NCBI RefSeq assembly: GCF_002208135.1
Contig: NZ_CP021646.1
Coordinates: forward strand, 2,110,001 to 2,174,000
Length of the DNA stretch: 64,000 bases
Origin: Pseudoalteromonas piscicida
GTDB taxonomy: Bacteria > Pseudomonadota > Gammaproteobacteria > Enterobacterales > Alteromonadaceae
Reading direction: 5' to 3'
The translations under genes were made by a program, and so were the position numbers. Shown piece by piece: positions 18,445 to 27,614 of the stretch; position 1 is the stretch's first letter; every line of letters begins with the position of its first letter. Below the pieces are notes generated by a model. The model did not search any database. It worked only from the letters and a program-made list of their open reading frames with translations, and had not been told where the DNA came from.

Positions 18445-18475
18445 ATCCTACTAGTTCAAGTTAACTTTAAGTCAA
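18445..18475 (-). promoter_or_regulatory. MerR-type promoter/operator for DUF2938 gene
   Basis: On the minus strand the -35 TTGACT (18470-18475) and -10 TAGGAT (18445-18450) are 19 bp apart, longer than the optimal 17. The spacer contains a dyad around GTTAAC with arms resembling AGTT and AACT. This is the classic MerR arrangement, in which bound activator untwists DNA to align the boxes. Confidence 0.78.
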
Positions 18476-18483
18476 GGGCTAGA

Positions 18484-18879
18484 ATGGATATCAGTGAAGT
18501 TGCAAAGAAGTCAGGTTTACCCGCATCCACGCTTAGATATTATGAAGAAAAAGGACTGATCCGATCGATTGGTCGACAGGGGCTCAAACGTGTTTTCCCC
18601 CCTTCGATACTTGAACGTCTAGCGCTTATTACACTAGGCAGAAACGCAGGCTTTTCGTTAGATGAAATAGCGGACATGTTTACCCCCGAGGGTAAAGCGG
18701 ATATTGATAGGGCGAAGTTACAATCCAAAGCGGATGAATTAAATGAAACCATTAAGCATTTAACTGCAATGCGAGATGGCCTCTATCACGCTGCCAAATG
18801 CCCTGCGCCAAGCCATTTTGAGTGTCCGACATTTCAAAAGCTTTTAAAACGCGTGGGAAAAGTGAGGCCCGAAAAATAA
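18484..18879 (+). CDS. MerR-family transcriptional regulator
   Basis: A 131-residue MerR-type regulator with the N-terminal winged helix (MDISEVAKKSGLPASTLRYY, then EEKGLI and RRVF-like wing KRVFPPSILERL), a coiled-coil dimerisation helix (about 80-105) and a short C-terminal effector region with C117-like cysteines (AAKCPAPSHFECPTF). The two cysteines could bind metal or sense oxidation; this is inference. The ATG start leaves about 70 bp to the divergent DUF2938 gene, with a MerR operator in between, so it probably controls that gene and itself. Confidence 0.88.
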   Translation: MDISEVAKKSGLPASTLRYYEEKGLIRSIGRQGLKRVFPPSILERLALITLGRNAGFSLDEIADMFTPEGKADIDRAKLQSKADELNETIKHLTAMRDGLYHAAKCPAPSHFECPTFQKLLKRVGKVRPEK

Positions 18880-18901
18880 CAGGCATAAACCGGACACTAT
18901 G

Positions 18902-19558
18902 CTAATGCTCAATCATCAAGTCACTACCGTGGTCACGTAAGTAACGCCGAGCCATTTTATGGTCGTGGCCATAGTGCTTTGTTACCAAATGCCAAAATGC
19001 GCTATTGTGTGCCATGACATGAAAATGGCAAAGTTCGTGCACGACCACATAGTCAATTACCCACTTAGGCGCACCAATCAAAAACGTATTAAACGCAAGC
19101 ACGCCTTTAGATGAAAAACTGCCCCAGCGGCTTTTATAAACGCGTATTTTTAGGGTATCAAAGCGAGCTTGAATATCAGGTTGATAGCGCGCAATAACCA
19201 TATCTAAATAGTCATTTAGCGTTTCGCTTAACAGCGCAACTAATTCACGCCATTCATTTTTGACAGCCTTAAGTAAAACCCTTTTGTTATCAAAATCAAT
19301 TACAGAAGTCGTACTTTCGCCTCTTTGAATGGTAAAGGTCTCGCCGAATACTTGCACAATTCCTGTTTCCAGTGGCCGAGGGCTTTTTGGTATGATTTTT
19401 AGAGCAAGCTTTGATTTTATCCAATCGGATTTGCTTTCCACCCAATTATGTAACCAGCGCTCGCAAATTTGCTCTGGCGCATACACAAATACTTGGCCAG
19501 CTTTTATTTTTATCGCAACGCTCTTACGCTTTCGGCTTTTCTTTAATTGATATTGCAA
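18902..19558 (-). CDS. YgjP-type (DUF45) zinc metallopeptidase
   Basis: A 218-residue cytoplasmic protein with the gluzincin-like motif HELCH in VVHELCHFHVMAHNSAFW, the signature of YgjP/WLM-like DUF45 proteins. The third ligand is probably the distal histidine in HNSAFW. The preceding RVYKSRWGSFSSKG stretch is also family-typical. Homologues are often near type I restriction genes, but none is here, and E. coli YgjP has no firm substrate. The only start after an in-frame stop is a TTG at 19558 without a clear ribosome site, so the exact N-terminus is uncertain. Confidence 0.88.
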   Translation of the reverse strand: MQYQLKKSRKRKSVAIKIKAGQVFVYAPEQICERWLHNWVESKSDWIKSKLALKIIPKSPRPLETGIVQVFGETFTIQRGESTTSVIDFDNKRVLLKAVKNEWRELVALLSETLNDYLDMVIARYQPDIQARFDTLKIRVYKSRWGSFSSKGVLAFNTFLIGAPKWVIDYVVVHELCHFHVMAHNSAFWHLVTKHYGHDHKMARRYLRDHGSDLMIEH

Positions 19559-19784
19559 GGTAACAAATTCTTAGTCACTAAAGCATGCATTATAGTATGA
19601 GCAACTTATCAGAGTCACTGCAAACGCCATGTAAGATAATGAATTCGACCAATGATGACAATACACTCATCAATAGTGTGGTTTCTAACACTCTATAAAT
19701 TAGAAAGATTTTTTCGTTAAATCACCGTATTTATTATTTTTGCTGCTACGCTTAATGAAAAAGGCATTTTGATTTAGGCAAGCT

Positions 19785-20765
19785 ATGGCTGATAAACCCA
19801 TTTGCCAATATGTGTCACCTGAGGGAAAAAAATGCAGTGAAATCGATATGGGCTCAGGTTACTGCTTTTGGCATGACAATAAATTCGATAAAGGTGGCTT
19901 GGAGCTAAGCCAAAAGCTTGAACGCTATGCCAAGCGCGGCGGCTTGCTGCAAGGCTTAGAGTTAAAGCGGGCCAATTTGGAAGGGCTCAATCTTGTTAAC
20001 TTTGAAAATCATCATGGCTATGATCTATCTTATAGCAACTTTTATCGTGCCAATTTGAAAGGGGCGCACCTGTTTAATAATACCATTAAGCACGCGTCGT
20101 TAATGAAGGCGGATTTGAGAGAAGCAAGTCTGCACTGCTGCAATTTAGAAAGCACCAATTTGCTTGGCATAAAGCTGGAAAACACCCGTATCGATAATAT
20201 GGAACTCGGCGAGCAATTACTACAAGAGCAGCAAGCTTTTGAAGCTCGTAGAAACCGAGCTATAGAAGACGCGGAAGACTTGTTCCTACAGTCCGAAGAG
20301 ATCTATCGTTTACTACGTAAAGGCGCAGAAAACCAAGGATTATTTGAAATGGTTGGGCGCTTTACATATAAAGAGCTGCGCATGCGACATGCCCAGTATC
20401 CACGATTTTCAAAACGTCACCTTATTTCCAGCTTTGTCGACTTACTATGTGGGTATGGAGAAAAACCGGAAAATGTCATTCGCTTCAGCCTAGGTATGAT
20501 AATTACCTGTGCATTCTGCTATTTTCTATTCGGCGTTTCGTTTCAAGATCAGATAATGCAGATGGACTTAAACAACAGTGTATATGAAAACGTGATGGCA
20601 CTGCTGAACAGCTTTTATTTTAGTGTCGTTACCTTCACAACCTTGGGGTACGGGGACATTACGCCTGTGGGGATCTCACGGTTGATTGCAGCGGTAGAAG
20701 CGTTTACCGGCAGCTTTTCATTAGCGCTATTCGTGGTGGTATTTGTGAAGCAAATGACGAGGTGA
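19785..20765 (+). CDS. pentapeptide-repeat protein fused to a two-TM potassium channel pore
   Basis: A 326-residue protein. Residues 1-30 carry C7, C17, C27 and H30, a possible small zinc site. Residues 60-140 contain pentapeptide repeats of the A(D/N)Lxx type (LKRANLEGLNL, FYRANLKGAHL, LMKADLREASL, CNLESTNLLGI). A charged linker (about 150-220) follows. The C-terminal domain has two membrane helices around the pore and a full selectivity filter TTLGYGD at 285-291, as in ion_trans_2 potassium channels. The pentapeptide part would be cytosolic and could gate or anchor the pore. It is single-gene, with its own terminator overlapping the stop. The channel call is strong; the gating role is inference. 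Confidence 0.88.
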   Translation: MADKPICQYVSPEGKKCSEIDMGSGYCFWHDNKFDKGGLELSQKLERYAKRGGLLQGLELKRANLEGLNLVNFENHHGYDLSYSNFYRANLKGAHLFNNTIKHASLMKADLREASLHCCNLESTNLLGIKLENTRIDNMELGEQLLQEQQAFEARRNRAIEDAEDLFLQSEEIYRLLRKGAENQGLFEMVGRFTYKELRMRHAQYPRFSKRHLISSFVDLLCGYGEKPENVIRFSLGMIITCAFCYFLFGVSFQDQIMQMDLNNSVYENVMALLNSFYFSVVTFTTLGYGDITPVGISRLIAAVEAFTGSFSLALFVVVFVKQMTR

Positions 20766-20785
20766 TACTCATCTCGTCATTTTTA
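20752..20785 (+). terminator. terminator overlapping the channel gene stop
   Basis: A 10-bp stem AAATGACGAG / CTCGTCATTT (20752-20761 with 20773-20782) is followed by a short T run. It spans the stop codon of the channel gene and reaches the end of the convergent HD gene. Confidence 0.7.
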
Positions 20786-21424
20786 ACCCGCTATTTCTGA
20801 CTTTAGCTGTTCTAAAAAGTCCTGCATATACTGGGTGCGGGCTTGTGCCTGCTCACGGGCTGCAGTGGTATGCATATTATCTTTAATATGCAGCAGCTTA
20901 ATGAAAAAGTGATCTAAGGTATATTTGGTATCGTCAGCTTTTCTGTGCTCACAAAAAGGGTCTTCTACATTGTAGAGATTACGCGCTATCGCCCCACCTA
21001 CTTTCATACAGCGGCTGACACCTATTGCACCTAACGCATCCATTCTGTCTGCATCTTGGACAATTTTGGCTTCTAATGTCGTGGGTGTAACACCGGCGCT
21101 AAAGCTGTGTGCAACAATGGCGTGGTGAATCGCCTCGAGTTTATCCGTGTCGTACTTCAACTCTGTTAGGAAGGCAACCGCCTTGTCTGCAGCTAGTTTC
21201 GACGCCAACGGTCTGTCTGGATGATTTTTTGCTACGGCAACACAATCATGTAACCAAGCGGCAGGGATCACCACAGCAGGATCCGCCCCCTCAGCTTCGC
21301 AAAGTGACTTTGCGACTTTAACTACACGCTTGATATGAGACAAATCATGGGCGGTATCTGCACATGGTGTCGACAGCATAAACTCTTCACATGCTTTTTC
21401 TAATTCATGCATTTTTAACGTCAT
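20783..21424 (-). CDS. HD-domain phosphohydrolase (YedJ-like)
   Basis: A 213-residue HD-superfamily metal-dependent hydrolase. Motifs in order are AHDLSHIKRV (first His), AWLHDCV (the HD pair), HHAIVAHSF and QDADRMDALGAIG (distal Asp), as in YedJ and related predicted phosphohydrolases. The substrate is unknown, with nucleotides suggested by the fold. The frame is open from a TTG at 21433, but the ATG at 21424 is more likely. It is convergent with the channel gene and shares its terminator region. Confidence 0.88.
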   Translation of the reverse strand: MTLKMHELEKACEEFMLSTPCADTAHDLSHIKRVVKVAKSLCEAEGADPAVVIPAAWLHDCVAVAKNHPDRPLASKLAADKAVAFLTELKYDTDKLEAIHHAIVAHSFSAGVTPTTLEAKIVQDADRMDALGAIGVSRCMKVGGAIARNLYNVEDPFCEHRKADDTKYTLDHFFIKLLHIKDNMHTTAAREQAQARTQYMQDFLEQLKSEIAG

Positions 21425-21551
21425 TAAGCTCAACTTTTATTAATATCCGACAAATAAGCTCACACAAATTCAGCGTGAAATGTATTACTGATTGTATGTT
21501 GCCACACCCTTCACTAAAATGGCAGCTATCAGGACAGATTAGAGAAAATAT

Positions 21552-22742
21552 ATGACTTGCGCGCTATATCTGCAACCGGGCAGAGAAAAATCCCTTAACA
21601 GAAGACACCCTTGGGTTTTCTCAAAGGCCATTAAAAAAGTAAAAGGTAAGCCTGCCCTTGGTGATACCGTCAAGATTTACAGCAATGAGGGTAAATACCT
21701 CGCCACAGCCGCTTACAGTCCAGACTCTCAGATCAGAGCCAGAATTTGGACATTTGATGAATCACAACATATCGACCAAGCGTTCTTTGAGCAAAAGCTT
21801 GCAAGGGCATTAGCAGCCAGAGAATATGTTATCGCTGAAGGTGGTTTAACTGGCTTTAGATTGTGTGCCGCAGAGTCAGATGGCTTGCCGGGTGTAACTA
21901 TTGATAAATTTGATAACTACTTGGTGTGTCAGCTGCTAAGCGCAGGTGCCGAGCGCCACAAGGGTGAAATCGTAATGGCGTTGCAATCACTATTTCCTGA
22001 TTGTCATGTTTACGAGCGCTCTGATGTTGATGTACGTAAAAAAGAAGGCCTTGATAAAATTACTGGACCGCTTGCAGGCTACGCACCAACTGCACCAGTC
22101 CTGATTAGCGAAAATGGTTTAAAGATTGAAGTCGATATCATCGGCGGCCATAAAACCGGCTTTTATCTAGATCAACGTGACAGTCGAGCCGCGTTAGAGC
22201 GCTTTGTAAAAGACAAACAAGTGCTTAACTGCTTCTGCTACACCGGTACATTTGGCCTTTATGCGCTGCGCGGTGGCTGTAGTAAAGTTATCAATGTTGA
22301 CGTATCGCAGCCAGCACTCGACACAGCTAAACGCAATGTAGAGCATAATGAACTAGACTTGTCGAAGGCCGAGTTTGTTAAGCAAGACGTGTTCAAACTA
22401 CTAAGACAATATCGTGATGAGGGCCGTCAATTCGATACGATTGTGATGGATCCACCAAAGTTTGCAGAAAGTAAGGCGCAGCTTAACGGTGCTTGTCGTG
22501 GCTATAAAGATATCAACATGATTGCCATGCAGATATTAAAGCCAGGTGGCACGTTACTCACCTTCTCGTGTTCTGGCCTTATGGAACAAAATCTATTCCA
22601 GAAAGTCGTTGCTGACGCTGCGCTCGATGCCGGTAAAGAATTGTTGATTATGGAAAGGCTAAATCAAGCAGCCGACCACCCTATTGCGGGCAATTATCCA
22701 GAAGGCTTTTACCTAAAAGGCCTTATTTGTAAGGTTTATTGA
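21552..22742 (+). CDS. rlmI: 23S rRNA (cytosine1962-C5)-methyltransferase
   Basis: A 396-residue class I SAM methyltransferase. The N-terminal PUA-like domain ([19 protein letters not shown], then [11 protein letters not shown]) binds rRNA. The catalytic domain has [15 protein letters not shown] (SAM motif I), [10 protein letters not shown] (motif IV) and a catalytic cysteine in TFSCSGLM. Length and motif order match RlmI, which methylates C1962 of 23S rRNA in E. coli. It is monocistronic, with an ATG start. Confidence 0.95.
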   Translation: MTCALYLQPGREKSLNRRHPWVFSKAIKKVKGKPALGDTVKIYSNEGKYLATAAYSPDSQIRARIWTFDESQHIDQAFFEQKLARALAAREYVIAEGGLTGFRLCAAESDGLPGVTIDKFDNYLVCQLLSAGAERHKGEIVMALQSLFPDCHVYERSDVDVRKKEGLDKITGPLAGYAPTAPVLISENGLKIEVDIIGGHKTGFYLDQRDSRAALERFVKDKQVLNCFCYTGTFGLYALRGGCSKVINVDVSQPALDTAKRNVEHNELDLSKAEFVKQDVFKLLRQYRDEGRQFDTIVMDPPKFAESKAQLNGACRGYKDINMIAMQILKPGGTLLTFSCSGLMEQNLFQKVVADAALDAGKELLIMERLNQAADHPIAGNYPEGFYLKGLICKVY

Positions 22743-22756
22743 TCCGGCAATTTTCA

Positions 22757-22784
22757 GTGGTATTGGAGGAAACTTCAATACCAC
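22757..22784. terminator. hairpin after rlmI (weak terminator)
   Basis: The 9-bp stem GTGGTATTG / CAATACCAC (22757-22765 with 22776-22784) has a 10-nt loop but no T run on either strand. It lies between the convergent rlmI and PilZ genes. Confidence 0.4.
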
Positions 22785-22802
22785 CTTAGGGCTTTAACTA
22801 AT

Positions 22803-23093
22803 CTAATTGAACTTGGTGATTTCAAGTCCTACAACCCACTGCTCGTCCTGCTCTTGACTGCAACGGATCACGGTTGCATGAGCACTAAGCGGCTGGATCA
22901 TATCGCCACTGGAATCAATGAAAATGTCAACGGTTGAATTTGCTTCGATTGGGTCGCTCACTGTCACCGACAACCCTGTAGCGCTTAAATCGTGACAAAC
23001 TCCTTGGTGCACTTTACCCGACTCAAGTTCGGTTAATTTTGCTACTGCATCCACCGACATACGCATAAAACGGCGTTTATCTTCATTGATCAT
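22803..23093 (-). CDS. single-domain PilZ protein
   Basis: A 96-residue PilZ domain, the c-di-GMP-binding module. The RRxxxR-type N-terminal patch is K-R-R-F-M-R (6-11), and the D/NxSxxG motif is present as DLSATG around residue 45. Both are needed for c-di-GMP binding, so binding is likely. There is no other domain, so it must act through a partner. It lies 9 bp downstream of a receiver-only response regulator, suggesting an output pair linked to motility, adhesion or secretion. No diguanylate cyclase gene is in the window. Confidence 0.88.
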   Translation of the reverse strand: MINEDKRRFMRMSVDAVAKLTELESGKVHQGVCHDLSATGLSVTVSDPIEANSTVDIFIDSSGDMIQPLSAHATVIRCSQEQDEQWVVGLEITKFN

Positions 23094-23102
23094 ATAATGC
23101 TC

Positions 23103-23486
23103 CTACACCATTGATTTTATTTTTTCTAATAGCGATTGCATTGAGAATGGCTTAACCACATAGGCATCGCAGCCTGCATCGAATCCCGCTTTTTGTTCCT
23201 TTTCAGACTCTAAACCAGACACCATTAATACAGGAATGTCCTTCGTCTCTGGTGTATTTTTCAACATTCGACAGGTGTCGTAACCGTCAAGACCCGGCAT
23301 ACACACATCAAGCAAAATAGCATCTGGAGGATCAGCAATCGCATTAGATAAGCAGCTCGTACCCGAGTTTGCATAGCTCAGCTCAAACGACCCCGAAAGC
23401 GCCATTTCAAGCATTTCATAGTTAAAATACTCGTCGTCAACCACCAGCAGGTGCGGTGCATTTTTCCTTTTCTCTCGTGTGGACAT
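23103..23486 (-). CDS. receiver-only response regulator
   Basis: A stand-alone CheY-like receiver of 127 residues from the ATG at 23486. The acidic pair is D17-D18, the phosphoacceptor is D60 in ILLDVCMPG, and the conserved lysine is in YVVKPFS. There is no output domain. The frame extends to a TTG at 23516 with GAGG 10 nt upstream, so a 137-residue form is possible. It is co-directional with hrpA upstream and PilZ downstream (9-bp gap), so it probably works with the PilZ protein. The kinase is unknown. Confidence 0.87.
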   Translation of the reverse strand: MSTREKRKNAPHLLVVDDEYFNYEMLEMALSGSFELSYANSGTSCLSNAIADPPDAILLDVCMPGLDGYDTCRMLKNTPETKDIPVLMVSGLESEKEQKAGFDAGCDAYVVKPFSMQSLLEKIKSMV

Positions 23487-23567
23487 ATTCAATGCCGCTT
23501 CCTTCTCACAATCCAAAACTTTACTTCCTCATATAATAAAGTAACTGTCGTACTCTAAAATGCAAGT

Positions 23568-26500
23568 TTATATTTCGCACTCTTTTATCGAATTCAGAAC
23601 GCGTTTAGCCGAAATCGGATAAGCTGTTCCTAATGTTTGGGCAAATAAAGACACGCGAAGTTCCTGTTGCATCCAAAAAATATTTATAAGCGACTCAGGT
23701 ACAGGTAATCCAGAAGGAATTTTTGCCAATTTGTCTTGATAGGCCGTAGCAACTTTTTCCAATTCTAGTACACACAGCCTATCTCTGTTTGGATCTACCG
23801 CAAGTTTTTCAAGCCTTTTTTCAATCGCTTTCATGTAGCGTAAAATATCAGAGATTTTGTCAGCACCATGAGCGGTGACAAAACCTTTAAAGATAAGACC
23901 GGATAGCTGGGATTTTATGTCGCCGTGCGCAGTGATCATGGTGAGATCCACTCTGCCTTTCATGCGCTTGTTAATACTGTGAGCAATACTAAGCACTGCC
24001 TCAACTTGCTTCGCAATATCAACTACGGTGTCGCCTAGCTCGGCTCGAATATGTTCTTTGGCTTTTTCAAACGCAACGTCATCTCTGATCTCGCCAAATA
24101 CACGCAGCAGCTTATCAACCCCAGCTTGCGTACAGTCATCAACCAAATCATGCACTTTACCAAAGGGGTTAAAGTACAATCCTAACTTAGCCTTATTTGG
24201 TAAGTGTTGCTGTAGGTATTTAACAGGCGACGGAACATTGAGTAGCACAAGACGGCGCAATCCTGCTTGATGCGCCGCTTGGGCTTTTATTTCGTTATCA
24301 AACAGTTCTATGGCCGTACTTTGCTTTTTATCGACTAAAGCTGGGAACGCCTTAATCTCATAATTTCCTTGCTTTTTAGTATATTGCTCTGGCAGCTCGC
24401 CAAAATCCCACTGCTGAATATCCGTTTGCTCTATTCCTTGCTCTGCTACTTGCGAAAGCGTCTCGGTCACTTGCCCTTGCAACTTTGCCTTAAGTGCTAA
24501 TAAATCAAAGCCATGGGCTATCACCTTGCCTTTATCATCGACTACCTGAAATTGCATTTTTAAGTGCGGCTCAAGTGCACTAACATCCCAATCTGACTCG
24601 GCGACTTTGACACCTGTCATTCTGAGTAAACGATTAGCCACCGCTTCTATAAATGAACCTTGCATTACCTCAACGGCGGCAAGCACAGCATCGGCGTAGT
24701 TTGGTGCCGGCACAAAGTTACGTCTTAGGGTCTTCGGCAGTGACTTAATAAGTCCACAGATCAGCTCATGTCTGAGCGCAGGAATATGCCAATCAAAACC
24801 TTCATCTTGAACTTGGTTCAATAGCGCCAGAGGAATATTGACCACCACGCCGTCTAATGCTTGGCCTGGGTCAAAGTGATAGCTGAGCGGCAAGATCAAA
24901 TGCCCTTGCTGCCACGTATCAGGGTAGTGGGTATCCGTGATATGTTCGGCGTCATGCTTCATGAGCAGATCGCGCGTCATATGCAAAAAACGTTTGTCTT
25001 TTTGCTTTTGTGAACGCCACCACTTGCTAAACGCAGCACGATTATTTACATCTTGTGGAATTCGTTCGTTGTAAAACGCAACAACATCTTCTTCGTCAAC
25101 TAGGATATCGCGACGCCTAGCTTTATCTTCAAGCGCCTGCACTTCTTCAACCAATTTTTGGTTTGCGCTTAAAAAACCTTCGCTCTGGCCAAGTTGACCA
25201 TTTGCCAGCGCTTCACGAATAAATATCTCTCGGCTAACCACAGGATCAATATCGCTATACACAGTGCGTTTGCGGCCAACGATGATCAAGCCGTACAAGG
25301 TTTGTTGCTCAAACGCGATAACCGCTCCAGCCTTTTTCTCCCAATGCGGTTCGCTATAGCTGCTATTAACTAAATGCTTGGCGAGCGGTGCAATCCAATT
25401 TACATCGATTTTGGCGTTAACCCGAGCATAAAGTTTACTGGTTTCCACAAGCTCTGCAGACATCAGCCACTTAGGGCTTTTCTTAAACAGTGTTGAACCG
25501 GGGAAAATATGAAATTGGCTGTTACGTGCGCCTTTAAACACTTGCTTTTGCTTTTCGTCCTTCACACCAATATGGCTAAGCAGACCGCTTAGTAATGATT
25601 GATGGACAGCTTCATCGCTTGCAGGACTGCTATTTATTTTAAAGCCGAGCTCCTCACATACCGTAGTCAGCTGATATACAATGTCTTGCCATTCACGTAC
25701 ACGCATATAGGCCAAAAAGTCTTTTTGGCATTGCTTTCTAAACTGGTTACGCGTCAGTGCTTGCTGCTGCGCTTCGATGTAATTCCATAGATTTAGATAT
25801 GCAACAAAGTCTGAGTGTTCGCACTCAAAACGATTATGTTTTTCGTCTGCTGCTGCACGTTTGTCTTGAGGACGCTCTCTTGGGTCTTGAATTGACAGTG
25901 CCGCAGTGATCACTATCGCTTCCCAAAGCGCATTGTTTTGTGCCCCAGACATCACCATCTTGGCAAGCCTTGGATCTATGGGTAAGCGGCTTAGTTTGCG
26001 ACCTGATTCTGTGAGCTTGGCTTTTTCTCTGCGCTTTGCAGGAACTATCGCCTCCAACTCTTCAAGTAACGACATGCCATCTTTGATATTACGACTATCA
26101 GGCGCTTGAACAAATGGGAATTGACTTATATCACCAAGTCCAAGTGCGAGCATTTGCAAAATAACCGAAGCTAAATTGGTTCTTAGAATTTCAGGGTCGG
26201 TAAACTCAGGGCGCCCTAAAAAGTCGTCTTCAGAATATAAACGAATACAAATACCGGATGCCACACGCCCACATCGACCTTTACGCTGGTTTGCACTGGC
26301 TTGTGATACCGCCTCAATCGGTAAGCGTTGCACTTTGGTTCGATAACTATAGCGGCTTATTCTCGCAGTACCCGGGTCGATAACATAGCGAATACCTGGT
26401 ACGGTCAATGACGTTTCAGCAACGTTTGTAGATAATACGATACGCCGTTGGCTATGAGGTGCAAAAATGCGATTTTGTTCGGCATTAGAAAGGCGCGCAT

Positions 26501-27461
26501 ACAAAGGTAAAATCTCAACGCCTTTTAAATTGCGTTTTGCCAGCGCATCAGCGGTGTCACGAATTTCACGCTCACCGTTCATAAATACCAGAATATCTCC
26601 AGGTCCTTCGGCGCAAAGTTCGTCAACCGCATCAAAAATGCCCTGCAACTGGTCGTTTTCCGCCTCACCATTTTGCGAGTCAACATCTTCAACTGGACGA
26701 TATCTCACTTCTACTGGGTAAGTTCGCCCTGACACCTCGATAATAGGTGCATCACTAAAGTGTTTAGAAAATCGTTCAGGGTCTATGGTTGCTGAGGTAA
26801 TAATCACTTTAAGATCTGGACGCTTCGGCAATAACTGCTTTAAATAACCAAGAATAAAATCAATATTCAGACTGCGCTCGTGCGCTTCATCAATGATGAT
26901 TGTGTCGTACTGATTGAGGAATCTGTCTTGTTGAATTTCCGAGAGCAAAATACCGTCGGTCATCAGTTTTACGTACGTATTGTCAGAGACTTGATCTGAG
27001 AAGCGAATTTTAAATCCAACTTCTTGCCCCATCTCGCAGCCAATTTCCTCTGCGATACGGGTAGATACGCTTCTTGCCGCTAGCCTTCTAGGTTGTGTAT
27101 GACCAATATAGCCATCCAAGCCTCTACCAAGCTCTAAGCAAATCTTAGGCAGCTGCGTAGTCTTCCCCGAGCCCGTTTCACCGGCAACAATAACCACTTG
27201 GTTGTGCGCAATGGCAGCCTTGATGTCGTCTTTTTTCTGGCTGACGGGTAGTTGCTCAGGATACTCTACTGCAGGAATATTGGCACTTCTTGTTACCTTT
27301 AATTCTTGGCTTTTTGCAATCGCAGCCGCTATTTTTGCGACTACCTGCTTTTGCTTTTCTTGATCGGTAATTTTTTTCGCACCATGAAGGCGCTTTTTGA
27401 GGATGAAGTGATCCTTTTTAAGACATGAATTTAGCTCTTTGAACAGCGAGTCAACCTGCAC
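23568..27461 (-). CDS. hrpA: ATP-dependent RNA helicase HrpA, GTG start
   Basis: A very large DEAH-box helicase, 1297 residues from the chosen start, close to E. coli HrpA (1300). It carries Walker A GETGSGKTTQ, the DEAH box (IIDEAHERSLN), SAT motif (ITSATID), QRKGRCGR motif VI, then HA2/OB-fold and the long HrpA-specific C-terminal region (RRNFVPAPNYADA, SPVKYLQQHLPNKAKLG). HrpA is implicated in resolving stalled or collided ribosomes. The frame is open to a TTG at 27506, but the GTG at 27461 has AAGG 9 nt upstream and aligns with E. coli, so I choose it. Confidence 0.96.
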   Translation of the reverse strand: MQVDSLFKELNSCLKKDHFILKKRLHGAKKITDQEKQKQVVAKIAAAIAKSQELKVTRSANIPAVEYPEQLPVSQKKDDIKAAIAHNQVVIVAGETGSGKTTQLPKICLELGRGLDGYIGHTQPRRLAARSVSTRIAEEIGCEMGQEVGFKIRFSDQVSDNTYVKLMTDGILLSEIQQDRFLNQYDTIIIDEAHERSLNIDFILGYLKQLLPKRPDLKVIITSATIDPERFSKHFSDAPIIEVSGRTYPVEVRYRPVEDVDSQNGEAENDQLQGIFDAVDELCAEGPGDILVFMNGEREIRDTADALAKRNLKGVEILPLYARLSNAEQNRIFAPHSQRRIVLSTNVAETSLTVPGIRYVIDPGTARISRYSYRTKVQRLPIEAVSQASANQRKGRCGRVASGICIRLYSEDDFLGRPEFTDPEILRTNLASVILQMLALGLGDISQFPFVQAPDSRNIKDGMSLLEELEAIVPAKRREKAKLTESGRKLSRLPIDPRLAKMVMSGAQNNALWEAIVITAALSIQDPRERPQDKRAAADEKHNRFECEHSDFVAYLNLWNYIEAQQQALTRNQFRKQCQKDFLAYMRVREWQDIVYQLTTVCEELGFKINSSPASDEAVHQSLLSGLLSHIGVKDEKQKQVFKGARNSQFHIFPGSTLFKKSPKWLMSAELVETSKLYARVNAKIDVNWIAPLAKHLVNSSYSEPHWEKKAGAVIAFEQQTLYGLIIVGRKRTVYSDIDPVVSREIFIREALANGQLGQSEGFLSANQKLVEEVQALEDKARRRDILVDEEDVVAFYNERIPQDVNNRAAFSKWWRSQKQKDKRFLHMTRDLLMKHDAEHITDTHYPDTWQQGHLILPLSYHFDPGQALDGVVVNIPLALLNQVQDEGFDWHIPALRHELICGLIKSLPKTLRRNFVPAPNYADAVLAAVEVMQGSFIEAVANRLLRMTGVKVAESDWDVSALEPHLKMQFQVVDDKGKVIAHGFDLLALKAKLQGQVTETLSQVAEQGIEQTDIQQWDFGELPEQYTKKQGNYEIKAFPALVDKKQSTAIELFDNEIKAQAAHQAGLRRLVLLNVPSPVKYLQQHLPNKAKLGLYFNPFGKVHDLVDDCTQAGVDKLLRVFGEIRDDVAFEKAKEHIRAELGDTVVDIAKQVEAVLSIAHSINKRMKGRVDLTMITAHGDIKSQLSGLIFKGFVTAHGADKISDILRYMKAIEKRLEKLAVDPNRDRLCVLELEKVATAYQDKLAKIPSGLPVPESLINIFWMQQELRVSLFAQTLGTAYPISAKRVLNSIKECEI

Positions 27462-27614
27462 TACACGACACCTTGTGATTACATAAAACGCCGTGTAGTT
27501 TATCAAATCAGATTAGGCGAACCCAACTAAATTTGGTTAGGAATTGAGATTTTTGCTGATATTCACAAGGCAATTCCTCATGGGTTACCTTAACAGCTCG
27601 TAAATTCCATCGCT

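Noticed and set aside
18902..19558. Part of a type I restriction locus
   Set aside because: YgjP-like metallopeptidases often sit beside hsd genes, but no methylase, specificity or restriction subunit is in the window.
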